Below, one piece after another: positions 1 through 12,372 of a stretch of 64,000 bases of DNA; the first letter of the stretch is position 1; each line of letters starts with the position of its first letter. The notes under the pieces were generated by a model. It was given only the letters and a program-made list of their open reading frames with translations, made no database searches and was not told where the DNA came from. The stretch is from positions 13,755,976 to 13,819,975 of the forward strand of contig NC_051089.1 in the NCBI RefSeq assembly GCF_901709675.1. The letters are read 5' to 3'. This DNA is from Syngnathus acus. Its lineage: Eukaryota; Chordata; Actinopteri; Syngnathiformes; Syngnathidae. A program made the translations under genes and the position numbers.

Positions 1-149
1 ATTAATTATTTACCCTTCAAGTGTGTATGTTGTCGACCCAATTGCAGCAATATTGGCTGCAAGTCATTTTTGATCAATCTCTATGAGCTTGTCAAATCTC
101 ATTCATTGATTTTTTGCCAACACTCATTTAACACTCTCGTACAGGTGTT

Positions 150-1075
150 GCACGGGAATGTCACCATTCGGTAATAACCATCTCTCCCCTGACGTCAACC
201 AGTTTCCCAGTGACTGCTGTTGAAAAATATTCCTCCATCCTGACCTGCTTATCCCACAGCATGAAGTTGCCACCACCAAGTTTGACTGTCAGGATACTGT
301 TCTTGGAGTGATGAGATGAGCTGGGTATGCATCAGACAGAGCTGATGGCTGAAGTTGGAGTCTCATCTAAGCAGAGCGCTGTCCTTCATACCATTTGGGA
401 GTCTCCCACATGCCTTCTTTTTCAAAACGTGCTCTGAAAATATTGCCTTTTTTCTGGCCACTCTTCCATAAATCCCAACTCAGTGCAGTACGTGGTCCAT
501 TGTGGTCCTGTGAACAGATACTCCAGCCACTCTTGTAGAACTCTGCAGCCCCTCCAGTGTTACCTTTGCTGCCTCACTAATATATTGCCTCCTTGTATGG
601 TCTGTGAGTTTTGGTGGTCAGCCCTCTCTCTTTGCAAGTTTGTTGTGGTGTGATTATTATGGATTTCATATTGCTCCCTGGGATCATCTAAGTTTAGATG
701 AGTTTTTAAACCTAACCCTGACTTGTACTTCTGAACATCTTTGTCCCAAACCTTTTGGGAGAGTTCCTTGGTCTTTATAGCAACGTTCGATTAGAAGTGC
801 CTCTTACTTTAGTGTTGCAGCCACTGCGGCCTTCCAGAAAAGGTGTGTATGAATTGAAACATTATGGAACAATAGTGGACATAATAGTGGACACCATTTC
901 ACAAATTGTGTGATTGAAGGTAAAGGATTTCATCTGAGCTTTTTAGGAGCATCATAAGAAATGGAGTGACTTCATATGCACATGGCAATTTTAAGTTTTC
1001 TGCTTTCAAATAATTATTTTTTTAATGGATTCATTTCTCACTTCACTTAAAAAATGTTTTAGATGGTGTAACGAA
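150..1075 (-). mobile_element. decayed Tc1/mariner-like transposon remnant
   Basis: Read on the minus strand, this interval carries a broken relative of Tc1 transposase: a degraded N-terminal DNA-binding part near 760-590, then sequence like the region leading to the catalytic core, and the Gly-rich stretch before the LWG motif near 250-290. Stops and frame breaks run throughout and the C-terminal half is missing, so it is inactive. The segment at about 960-1070, with a 'catatgcacatggcaattt' word and a 'tctcacttcactt' word, resembles the terminal region of an abundant fish Tc1 family as I remember it. Boundaries are approximate and no target duplication was identified. Confidence 0.7.
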
Positions 1076-4000
1076 AGAAAGGGGGACAAAATAAAAGGAT
1101 GACTACTTTACATAGCACTGACTATATAAAACACACCAAATAGTTGTATGCTCGTGCTGCAATCAGGTACAAGAATGGTTCCTCCTGTGCCGAGTGTTCA
1201 ATTCAATTTAAGGGTACAATAAAGCGGGCAGGCAAAAACAATACCCTCTAATTGTTTTAATGTTCTGAGGTAAACGTTGTGGAAAATTATTGGTGGCCGG
1301 GAGCAACTTCTGACGATTGTGGCTATTCTCCGCAACGGCTCCTTTTCACATTGGCTGAATCAGATTTGGCTATTCGTGAAAAACTGATCTGCACAAAAAG
1401 GAAATCAGCAAAGGAAAATGAACCACAAAGAGAAGGCAAAGCAAGAAATGGTTGACTGCAATAAAAGTGGCAAGCATGTTTTTTTTGTTCCACTCAATGA
1501 ATAGAAGTAAAGATCCTGAGTAAAATGTTACGGGTTTTCAAACATAGTTTGAGACTGGGGTTGGATGTCAAAATAACCAACAAACTGAAATAAAGAAATT
1601 CTAAACAAGAGGTCTCGCTATAAAATTGAGTTGTTTTTTTTAAGTGTTCCCCGCACATTTATGATTTATTACTTGTGGATTCACCTTTTCACATATTTTT
1701 TTAAGGAAAAATGCTTCATTATTCACTTAAAAAAATTGCCTGTTTGTTGTGTTTGTGCTCAGCCCAAAGCCCTGTGTAAAATAAAAGTATTGCTTTGGTG
1801 CCTTTAATGGCTTGCTGGTCCCAAGGAATTATGTTGAAGTGATGGGAAAAGCATCATTTAAACAGGCTATTCTTCTAATGGAAAGGCAGTGATCCTGTGG
1901 CAGCACAGGAAATTAAAACATTTTTGTGCGAGGGGAGGTGTCAATTATTTCCAGGTTTTGCAATTTGCTGAAAAGTTGAGATCTGACAGGATCTGCATTT
2001 CTTTCCAAATATATTTTTCAGAGCAACAATTATAAGCGCTGTCTCTCTTAGCTAAACCCAGCGGGCATTTTTTCCAATGGAACTACAGAGAGGATTCAAA
2101 GGAAAGCAGGACGTTAAATCTGTTTACACTAGACCTCCTGGAATTTACTCAAGGGTAATGTGGTTTCTATAAAAAGTGACAACCAATATTCCACAAAGCT
2201 AAACAGGGGGGGATGTGTAGAATTCCATGTACACAGTGATGGGCCGTGGACTACTGGGGAGTCAGTGTTTTTTTCTTGGTTGACTGCCTCACTTCAACAA
2301 AAGCTGTCACAAATCACCTCCAGAAACACGCAACATCACGCTGGTTCTCTTTGGGCATGTAAATGAGCATGTACAGATACAGTAAACAATGTAGATGCCA
2401 CAGGCTGACTGCGGGAGAAAAGCAAGTGCCCCTTGGGCTTGGCTTTCAAGCACATCAAAACAGGCAATGATGCTGCACATCTCCAGAGCCTCTCACTCCA
2501 GCTGCTAGAAAACACACATCTTCTCTGCTTGCAATGGTCTTACAACCTTGGAACTACACCAGCACACGATGAATGAATGAGCCACACTACCAAGGACGGT
2601 ACAGTATGTTTTTATCTTTGTGGATTTGTTGTTTTCTGTGCAACTCAGAATATGAGCTAAGAGTCTGTTCTAGTCAGTGTTTGATACCAAAATGACTTAA
2701 TTACACTGGCTCATGTTTAGGCTGCCTAACCAACAACTTTTTTGTATTAAATAGACTGCTATTTTTCTCGAATGTTTTTTGGCCAGATAAAGAAAATATA
2801 AATGCACTCCACCAGACAGCAGGATGTCCACTGCCCACTGTGATGTTTCTCCCTATTCTACTTATAGCTTATGGCAACAGGGAGGTACAATGAAGACAGA
2901 GAGGGTGAGTGCTAACAGGAAACATAAAAGCTGTTGAGGTGCCGTTCGCAGGGGTCAGCCGCCTGTTGCTAAGGGAAGGGTGTGAAGGGAAAGTGCTGAG
3001 CTACCTTAATTAGCTTGCCCAGAGGACTAGGCACATCCAAAAACATCAGCTTGGCATCCTGGATGACTGCATGTTGGAGGACAGTGTTATATAGTAATAA
3101 AGGAAAGTGTTGAAAGAAGTATAAAACACAAACACAAGTCCTGGCAGGCATAAACCGATGTTTATAACAAGCATGACCTTAAAAAAAACAGCACTGACAA
3201 GTATCCAAGGCTATTTGAGTCTTTTTTTTTCTCCTTCCAGGGCAAAACAACAGCAAAATTGGCACCCGTAACATTTCAGTTAGCACTTAGCTGACAGGCC
3301 GTTTATGAATAAAGCAAAGCTATTCGCCCCGCTTGAATTAATACAAAAGTTCACCAGGAAAACAGCCCCTTTAAATGCTCAAATATACACTCAGCGTAAG
3401 CGGCATCTGAAGGAAAGCCACTGCAGAGTGAGTGTTGAGCGTCTGCACAAACAACAATTTGGTAGCAGATGATTTTTCCTCTTCCCAATCATTTTAGACT
3501 AGGAGGTGTATGATTAACACGCACGTGCACCCGCACGTACACACCCGCTCTAAGACATACATGATGTGCATGCAGCCTTGGCTTGACAGGGATGGAAGGT
3601 TTACGATGACTCTAAATATATTGCAAAATGCCTCTTAATAACTAAGAATTCATTCCCGGAAATGTGACCTATGAAAAAAACTGTACCATCGTAAAAATGT
3701 AATCACGTTGAAACAATAAAGTGTAGAATAGAGATTGTAGCAACAAAAGCATGGCATTGGATTTTCATAGTAAGTGTACCTAATGTTATGGCCGAATATA
3801 CAATATGTCAATCATAGTGTGAAGGCCTTGACATTCCCAGCTGTAACAGCTGTGACTGGATGTGAGCATACTGTTGTGTCCCAGCAGAGCCTGACATGGT
3901 TCTAACAGTCGCATATTGCCGCGAGAGTCTACTGTTGAAGTTACACGTTTGATGGCATCTGACCCGTGTGTGCTGCGCTGGTATGTTCACACGTTCGCAG

Positions 4001-5055
4001 CACCACGCATTTGCCTCCTGCTGGCCCGGCAGTGACCCTGCTGGCAGATGATGGAGTGCACAGTATTCCTGAAGGAGGCCCGAGCTTTTATTCAGTGCTC
4101 GTCAAGCTGGAGGAAAGGATCTGTGAGCAGCCTATTATCACGTCTTGATTTGAACAGGGAATAAAGGTGGTGAGAAAAGGCAGCGGAGTGCTCGCCCATC
4201 TGCTTCTTGTACCAGTGCCTTTGAAGACAACTTTTACTGCTGCCTTTATGAAATTTGTACAGCTTTGCTTATCATAAACTAAAAAAGTTTATAAGCTAAC
4301 AATATATCTCTCCTCCCGCACCTTTTGCAGTCAATCGTAATGACAAAACCTCAAAAACATCTCTTTAAACTGCTGCTATTCACTTTATCTCTGAGAACTC
4401 CCATTCGGAAAAAACTTTGTGTGCGACATCCGATAACAGATGATGATTCACTAAGTGCCACAAGAACATCGGGTATTGTTTTTATGTATGTCGAAGACAC
4501 CACACTTTAGTATTTGTCAACCTCTGAAATAATCAGAATGATCGCTGCAATACTTTGAATTTGATGGCCACTACGTGTTTTTTGTCAGTAAGCTGCATGA
4601 GCGGCTATGGAAAGGAAGACGTTGTGCTCATAAAATTCAAAATATTGGGTGCTCATAAAATTTTAACTATTGGGGAAAATTGTTTATATATTTAATATTT
4701 GCAGTGTGCGATTTATCAGTTTTATGAGATTGAGCGACAAGAAGCTTGTTTACACAAAGCGTGCTGGGTCATGTGGTTACCAAAGAGTGAGAATTTATAG
4801 TTTTGGATGGCTCCTACATCTACTTTTAACAAAACAGAACCAATGTTGTAGGTACTGATATTGCTGATTGCTTCACGTCTGAAGTGACAAAGTTCAGAAA
4901 GGAGTTAAACGTGACAGTACCTTATTGTTGGCCTCTTTTAAATGTCATCCTCCTGGCGCGCTAAATGAGCAGGAAGCGACATTGAAATGTTTTCTCTTAT
5001 ACTAAGGTGGAACAACTGGTGTTACCACATTGTTCAAGTCTGTAACTGGTATAGA

Positions 5056-5081
5056 AACTGGACTATTTAACTGGACTATTT
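5056..5081. repeat. 13-bp tandem duplication
   Basis: The 13-base unit aactggactattt occurs twice in immediate succession, without mismatch. It is a small replication-slippage type duplication in intron sequence. Confidence 0.9.
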
Positions 5082-7732
5082 AACACAAAGACTCGTGATT
5101 TAGGAATTAGGTGAACGACAGATGTTTATGTAGGATTGGATATGATGTTTGTATGTGTTGCTGCTCTGTGTTTATATTATATATCTTATATTTCAATGAA
5201 ACCAATATCTATACTAATTTCCATTTACCTATCTATGGTGTTTTGCATTATATGTTAGCATTAAGATAAATTAGTTTTCTAATCATATGGTTTTGCTAAT
5301 GTTAAATTTCCCATTTTTAATTGTCTGAAGTTCTTTTGGCTCTTATTTGCAAATGTGAGGGCAATAGTCTTCTTTTAAATTCTTCAATATGATGTTAACA
5401 TTTAGTCAATGATTCATCAATCTAGGATGTCGTATTTTCAAACACGGCTTTTTCCATGCTATGTCCGCCACATGTCTCTAATATACTTTCTGAACAGAGT
5501 AATGCAGGGACTGACAAGGAGTGGCAGTAATGGGACATTTCTATTTCACTGTGGGAGTTCTACATATGATGGGATGGGAGGAGAGGGTCTCTGTTCTGTT
5601 GTCATGTCTAACAGTGGGAGAGATAAATAATGCTATCAAACATAGTGGGCCCCCTTTATTTATTAAACATCTCAAACAGAAACGAGCCTGCTGTTGTTCA
5701 GAATCAGCAATTTTTTTTTTAATGTATCATGTATCATGGATGGTTACTTATCTCAATGTGATATGATTGTAACAGAGGCGACTCAAAGAGCTTGAGTGCT
5801 CAGAGCTTAAATATCCAAATCCAATTTCAGGTTGGCTAGTGTCATAGTTGCCTTGATCACAAGTAGGCAAAATGTCAGACTATAATTTATGGAAGATGTG
5901 GAATTAAGGGACACCAACTTAGCCGGGCCTTTTTTTATTTCCATAAAAAAGGCCATTTTCAAAATGGCAAATAAGGGCAAAGAGCAATCTATGAGGTCCT
6001 TCTCCTTTTTTGTTCATATTGTATTGGCAAATGCAGACATCTGTATCATTCACCAACCTTTGCTTTTATGATCCCATTAAAATGCATTATAGCCAAATAG
6101 AGTATGTTTCAAACAAAATATGCAGCTCATCACTATTATCTATTCATAGCTTAGCGTGCACAAATGTCGACTGTGTGTCTGTGCTTTAGATTTCCAAGAA
6201 CTAAGCAAAAAAACAATTGCGCTGCAAGACACAAACTGTAATGCTGTGTCATTTGATCAGACTAAGATTTTGTACCATCTGTGGAAATCATTTAAATGAC
6301 TGCTTTGTCTAACCTCAAAGTTGAAAAACATGACCAGTTTCCTCGCCAAGCTGTAATTGACAACTGCCAGAATATCATGCACAAACACTTCAGAAAATTA
6401 TGCGGTCGGAAAAGTTTGCAAAAGGCTGCAGGACACTGTCGAAATAAGATGTAACAAGAAGCCCTTAAATAGCAGCATCTGATGTAACTTCCTTCCCATC
6501 ATTTTGAGGACGATAGTGCTTATACAGCACTAATAGCTGATGAAAGGTTTGTTTAATCAACAAAAAATCCAAGTTAGGTCACTTTCAACGGCTCTAGACG
6601 AAGGCTGGAGTTGAACAAATTGAACTACGAATTAGCTTCTAATAATTTTTATCGTACGTTCCCAGTTTACGACGGAGTTCCTTTCCCACAGCTGTGCCCT
6701 AACATGAATTTCACGTTAAGTCTACCATGAATTTACCGTACTGGTCATAATTACAGTACATTATAGCATGAAAAACAATTCTAGACCATAAATACCACAC
6801 AATCAAATGAAAAACAACAACGGTGTTCACAACTTTTAAATCCAAGGATCACAGTCCACTGTTTTAAAACAGGTCAGTGATGAATGTTACTGGGAAGAGC
6901 CATCTAAATGTTTGCTTCTTTTGTATCTAGCTTTAAAAAACACACATCATATGACAAGCTCTTCCACCAGATGACCAATCTAAAAATATGACTACAAGAA
7001 ATATTACAGAGCATCTCCTTGGCCTCTGCGAAACAACATAATTAATTCGGTCTTCTCAATATCCACCTTTGGCATTTGGTTTCTAATTGACTCCCATTTG
7101 TTTGCAACTAGTTGACCCATAATGCACATGTGGAATGTTCAGCATCATTTAGACTACCAATTTGAGTTCTATTTCAGAAAACCTGGCCCAAAAATATGTC
7201 TGAATAGTTGCAGGAGTAAGAAAAGTGATTTGCTTTTTAATTTCTTAAAATTTTATGCACTTTTCTGAACTTTCAAGTTTAAGGGCACAAACATTGTTTC
7301 TATAAATAACTAGTAACACGCTGAACCGACAGCTAACAAGTGACCTCTCTCTATTCCAAACACCCACTTGGGAGGATAATCAGTTGAACTACAAAGAACT
7401 GGAGCTGGAAGAGTGAAGACACAAAGATAATGATCACTAATGAGTATTAGCCAAGTTTCTGCCGCTGGCTGCGCTTGATTTCCCTGCTAAGCCACAATTC
7501 CACGAAGCAGTTCAACTCAGTTTGCTTCCTATATAATAATAAATAGCAATAAAATAACCTCTGATGAGGTTTGTGCTTCCACCGCTGGCTGTGTAGGCTG
7601 GAAAGTAATTGCTGCGTGAGCTATGTGGGCTACATCGAATTATAGCACAGCAACAGTGTGCACCTCACCAGAAAATTCAAGAGCAGCAATGACAGAGCAG
7701 AGCGGTGTGCTGAGATGATCTGTAAACAAAAC

Positions 7733-8043
7733 TACTGTATTTTCCGCACTATAAGGCGCACCTAAAAACCTCCAAGTTTCTCAAAAGCCGACAGTGCGCC
7801 TTATAATTAGCTGCGCCTTATATATGGACCCATATTGAGCCACTACAGCAGGCGTGTCCAAAGTCCGGCTCGCGGGCCAAATGTATATATCTTATATATG
7901 GACAAAGTTTTAAAATGGGCCATTCATTGAAGGTGTGCCTTATAATCCGGTGCGCCTTATATATGGACAAAGTTTTCAAATGGGCTTTTCATTGAAGGTG
8001 CGCCTTATAATCCGGTGTGCCTTGGAGCGCGGAAAATACGGTA
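7733..8043. mobile_element. MITE, copy 1, with long terminal inverted repeats
   Basis: The left end reads tactgtattttccgcac and the right end gcggaaaatacggta, forming terminal inverted repeats of roughly 25-30 bp. The interior is built of repeated 'gcgccttata' words. There is no coding capacity, so this is a non-autonomous DNA element. An internal segment of about 65 bp is duplicated in tandem (from 7891 and again from 7956). A short piece at about 7850-7890 resembles the end of the hAT-like elements elsewhere in the window. The family is widespread in vertebrates, but I cannot name its class with certainty. Confidence 0.88.
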
Positions 8044-9156
8044 CTGTTATCATCTTAATGTATGAAGCATTTTAAAATGGCGACTGTTGTTTTCTTGCCG
8101 TTTCCTACTGAGACTCCTTTTTACATAACATCAAGGGACAATGGACTCTGTTGAGGCGACCAATCAATAGCAACAGGGCGTCTACCTTCAACAACCAGGC
8201 TTTTACAAAATGAAAGATTTTTTGGGACAAAGTTGTTTGGAAACACCAAATTGCAAACAAAAATAAGTCAAGAACCTCTTGCTTGGTGTAATTAGGGCGG
8301 ACTTCCGACTGCTTCTTGTAATAAGCATTCAAATGCCATGCAACACAAAATTTTCTCCCATTCCTCCTCTTTGCTCACAATTGCTTTACTTTGCTTTTTG
8401 CAGTTTCCGCACTGATGGAATTCCCTATTCTGTTTGAGTTTCTTCTTGAAGGGAGATCGTATCTAGCCCTGCGGCTTAAAATGGAAACGTCATCAACTTG
8501 CAAATGAGGTTGAATTTATGTTCTACTACATTTCCGCTAATGTTCAAAGGTAATGACACGAGAACTAACATACTCAAACATTTTGCACAAGTCTATCTTC
8601 CAGCACATTTGATGCTATGAGCCACGAGGTCTGGTTACCCACTATGACAATTAGAACTAAAGCATACTGTATTTTGGGTGTATAGGCTGTAGCCCTCCAA
8701 AACACCTTTCCAGAGTTTATGTTTAAGCAAATGGCAGCATCCAGAAGCTTGCACGAGTTTCTACATTTCTGCAACGCTCCTTCATACCTTTACTTTTTGT
8801 ATTCATGTACCATCTGTCAAATCAGGTTAAACCAAAATTCAATGGTTTCATTTACCTTTCAAGACACAAGATTTGCACAAGAAGTGCCAACTGTATATAC
8901 ATTATAAGACCCCCAAAATGGCAGATGAGCTCCGTGACGAGACTTTTGGGATTTCGGCTTCACTAATGGTGTGGAAAAGAAAACACAAACTTGCCAGAAA
9001 TCATTACTCTTCTCTGTCATCCGAGCAAAACAATCAGATGCAGCCCTACCAGGCACAATAATTTAGTTAACTGATGTACTTAATCAATTTTTGATTATCA
9101 CCCATCTAAAATAATTTAATCTGCCTTGAACATGAGTGAGTGTTTGTGATGCGTAC

Positions 9157-9277
9157 CGTGATCCAAGATGATGAGTTGAGCGCTGGATTGAATGTTTCCG
9201 GCATCATTTTCTGCAAGACATTGGTAGAAACCCTCATCGGATTTGACCAGGCCCAGCACCTGTAGATTGTGTTCCTT
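9157..9277 (-). CDS. neo1: neogenin exon encoding second half of Ig domain 4
   Basis: This 121-bp exon completes Ig domain 4. The acceptor is ATTATGTAG and the donor is GTACGC. It starts in phase 0 with [16 protein letters not shown] and ends in phase 1. The second domain Cys is at codon 20 within DEGFYQC, followed by LAENDAGN, the typical end of Ig4 in neogenin and DCC. The exon has no Met in frame and is shorter than 60 codons, so simple ORF calling misses it. It is the last coding exon in the window: the next would carry the linker into the first fibronectin type III domain and was not found between 1 and 9156. Confidence 0.95.
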
Positions 9278-9727
9278 CTACATAATAGCAAAATGGAGAG
9301 AAGAAGGGAGAAAGTTACAAAATAGATGGTAGAGGTACTGTTAAAAAAGAAGAAAAAAATTCCCTACAACTGCCCTGAATCAATCACATTGGAAATTGCC
9401 AAAATAATGTATATTTCTGTATGCAAAGGTCTTTCACTAAAATGATGGCTTTAATGGTAAAATATCATTATTGAATTTCGTTTCTGAACAGAAACATCTA
9501 GAAAAATCAGAGCAGGGTTAAAACTTGTGTATTGAAAGATATGAATTATGTTTTACAGCTCAAAATGGTGAAAGCTGAATCTGCATTAAGCCAGTACAAC
9601 GGTATGGATGATCTGGACTTTATGATGCAATTGGTCTAAAAAAATTTTTTTATTTATACTGTACATAAAAAATGTGACTGCAGAGAAAATGTAGAAAGTT
9701 ACTACCAAAGAGGAAAAAATATCTTAC
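9278..9727 (-). other. neo1: neo1 intron within Ig4 (450 bp)
   Basis: This short intron splits Ig4 in phase 0. It begins GTAAGA at 9727 and ends TTATGTAG at 9278. It is AT-rich and I see no repeat or gene in it. Confidence 0.93.
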
Positions 9728-9882
9728 AATAATTTTGAAGTAGTCGCTTGGAATAACAGCGTCGCCATTCTTGACCCACTTCACTGTGGGGGCTGGTGAA
9801 CCTGTGACTTCGCACTCAAACACGATGTCCATGGACTCATGGGCGTAAATGTTGGCCGGCCTCTTTGCAAACTGGGGAGGAA
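9728..9882 (-). CDS. neo1: neogenin exon encoding first half of Ig domain 4
   Basis: This 155-bp exon encodes the first half of the fourth Ig domain. The acceptor is CTTCCACAG and the donor is GTAAGA. It begins in phase 1 and ends in phase 0. The segments [18 protein letters not shown] and WVKNGD followed by VIPSDYFKI are almost identical to neogenin from other vertebrates and give the strongest identification in the window. The first domain Cys is at codon 24 and the core Trp at 36. An internal Met (MDIVFEC) is not a start codon: the frame continues upstream through the exon to its splice acceptor. It is separated from its partner exon by only 450 bp. Confidence 0.96.
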
Positions 9883-11077
9883 CTGTGGAAGAGAGACAGG
9901 ACTAAGTGAAATAAGCAAAAACAATACTCTTCTATTTTTAACTATATGCAATTGTCCATTTCTGCACAAAACGAACAAAGCCAAATGACGCCATTCTGTT
10001 TCCTCATGTGCCAAATTATCCATGAAAGGCTAGCAGAAGAAAGACGAACGTTTAATCTAATCGCGCACATTATGCACCCAGAGCAGATGTTACCGCTACA
10101 AATTCAGATTTAAATGATCAATACCCTTTCCTTTGTCTTTATTACACAAGGGGAGACAACAGCAACCTCGATATCGGTTCCATGTGTCAGCATGTAACTC
10201 AAGCTGAGGTGAACTCTTGCATATGTCTCCTGCTTTTGGTAATGAGGAACAGACAGCAGTTATTTGATCTTCTGCAGTCAAGCAGCACCTCATCAATCAG
10301 TCGTGGAACAAGGTCAGAGGGAGCACGTCCTCTGCATATAATTGGACCGCACTGTACATGCACGTGAGAAGAGACAGTGAGACCCACTGTGCAAGGATGG
10401 CCTCTGCGTTTGATTGCATTGACTCAACTGTGGACTGACCGATAAGGCGGCAGCCTCACTGGGCAGTTTCCGAGTGTGGACTGCTGATGCTTCCTCATCA
10501 GCCTTTTTAAGCTCTGTGATTGCTATTGGCATCTAATTTGTTTTTATCCAGGTGGTTTGATATTAGTGGTTGTGGGTGGATAAAGATTGATTCTGGCTTT
10601 ACAGGAGCAGGTTGTGAGATCAAGCTGCCCTCATCCTGTTGACCCAGCGTTTTCACATTCTGCCATCTTACAACCACAAACGTCACTGTTTTTTGTTGTT
10701 AGTTTTTATATAATTTTAGATAGTTTTTATATAATTGTTTTCAAATTTTCAGGCAAATAATCTGAAAAATATGGTGTGCATATGCATTCGGTCTCCCCGT
10801 GTTTATACTTTGTGGAGCCACTTGTTCGTATTTTTTTGTATCTGGTTCATTTTTCTGCTCGGTTATTGTTAGGGTCATTTATGGCTTTACTCATTATGCA
10901 GATTTGCAAGCGTGTGTGCACCTATGAGAGAGGAACAGAGAGAGAGCAATTATGTCTAGTGATTGGATGACAATGAGAACAAGTGAGGTTAGTTACTGTA
11001 GGCTGGAAAAGGTGTGTAGGTTTGCAATGTTAACACTAAACTGGTCGATCTCGGGAGCTGGGCTACTTGAAAAATAG

Positions 11078-11385
11078 CTCTCAGGTCAAATTAGGTTGGG
11101 CACCCGTGATTTAAAGCATTCCATTGTAGCTCTCTGGCTTTAGGTTTAGGGTCACTGTCTTGCCAGAAGATGAATCTCCTTCCCAATTGCAAGTCTTTTG
11201 CGGGCTCCAGGATTGCCCTGTATTTAGCTCCATCCATCTTCCCATCAACTCTGAGCAGCTTCCCTGTCCCTTCTGAAGAAAAGCAACCCCACGGCATCAT
11301 GTTGTCACCACACAGTGGAGGTGGTGTGTTCAGGGTTGTGAGAAAAGCTAGTTTCCTGCCACACCTAATACTTTGCATTTAGGCT
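11078..11385 (-). pseudogene. Tc1-like transposase fragment (DDE core)
   Basis: The minus strand encodes a recognisable piece of Tc1-family transposase, the enzyme that cuts and pastes the element at TA sites. It reads PWGCFSSEGTGKL, then VDGKMDGAKYRAILE, then a QDSDPK motif that contains the second catalytic Asp of the DDE/D triad. Compared with the family as I know it, a few residues are missing after AILE, the His after DPK is lost, and the frame slips shortly afterwards. Both the N-terminal DNA-binding domain and the last catalytic residue are absent, so it is a dead fragment. It lies in the same orientation as the remnant near the left edge, but is a separate insertion. Confidence 0.85.
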
Positions 11386-12289
11386 GTGCATCCCAACAAG
11401 TGCAAACAGTGCTCTTATTAATGTTTCGTTTGTGGAATATGGATTATGGCTGAGAAAGTGTGTGTGGCGGGAGTTGAGGTTGCTCGTGGCAGTGGAGCCA
11501 TCTGTGAAAGTGAATAATATTAAATTGCATCTGGATACAGATACCACCGTTTGTGTCTGCAAACCTGTTTGGGTACGGGGGATTTTCAGTTCCGTATTTG
11601 CATAACACATTGGTGTGTGGGGTTTGTAAAGCGACTTGTTTAAGCAAGGAAACAAATTTCCTGCAACCATGCTGTCACAATCTGTATAACCACCAAATTT
11701 GCATGTTTTGAGTCTGTTTGTGTAAATGTGAACCCCTCAGAGAGACTTACCCATGTCAGGTTTTAATGGAGACTGGTACCCTGTAGCTTTCTTTATCTTT
11801 CTCCATCTTTGTTTTTCCACTCTGTCTCCCATTTTCCTGCCACTTAATCTTACTATACCTCCTTGACTATCTCTTCATCTCCAGCCTCCACTTCCTTCTT
11901 CCATGTGAGCAGACATGCACCATTTTCTTTTAAGGAGTTGAAACGTTTGGAACCTATTGGAGCGAGCAAAAGTGATGTGCTCATGCATGTCCGTTAAATG
12001 GTAGCCGAAGAATTTGCTTACCGTTAATTTGGCTTGTTTCGGATGAGAAACGGGATGAGAAACATTCGTATGTACAGTTTAAAAAAAGTCTCCTGACCTA
12101 TGCTAAAATGTCTGGTTAAGATCAATTACTTGCATCTCAGTTGAAAAAGAAAATCTTTTCCAAAGAGGAAGTCAAAATAAACAATGTAAGCTAATGTGGT
12201 TGCACAAGGGGACACACCCGCTGATAATTTGGGATGTGGCTGTTTTCAGAATTAACCAGTCACAATCAAAATAGGCTGCGCAGTGTCCG

Positions 12290-12372
12290 AGTTGTTTGTC
12301 TATATGTGCCCTGCGATTTGCAGGCAACCAGTTCAGGGTCTACCCCGCCTTTCACCCATAGATAAGGAGAAG
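12290..12372 (+). repeat. short L2/SINE-like fragment
   Basis: Words such as 'tatatgtgccctgcgatt' and 'ccagttcagggtctacccc' match the middle of a very common teleost L2/SINE-like repeat. It lies in the opposite orientation to the other large copies in the window. Confidence 0.7.

Larger units (their letters stand above)
1..9156 (-). other. neo1: neo1 intron after Ig4 (partial)
   Basis: This is intron sequence downstream of the Ig4b exon, opening with the donor GTACGC at 9156 and running out of the window. I searched the minus strand for the linker and the first fibronectin domain of neogenin and saw nothing resembling them. It contains a Tc1-like remnant near the left edge and a MITE at 7733-8043. 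A 13-bp unit is repeated twice in tandem at 5056-5081. The remainder is AT-rich unique-looking sequence with only short chance ORFs. A slightly GC-richer patch at 3960-4150 shows no recognisable product. Confidence 0.85.

Noticed and set aside
3966-4148. Possible missed fibronectin exon in a GC-richer patch
   Set aside because: Neither strand gives the Trp/Tyr pattern of a fibronectin type III domain or suitable splice phases.
9106-9291. 61-codon minus ORF over the Ig4b exon
   Set aside because: It is a different frame from the real exon. The correct frame gives the DEGFYQC Ig motif and has no Met.
9650-9832. Start of translation at the Met in MDIVFEC
   Set aside because: This Met is internal to Ig4 in all neogenins I know, and the exon extends upstream to its acceptor at 9882. 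Residues after FKII are intronic.
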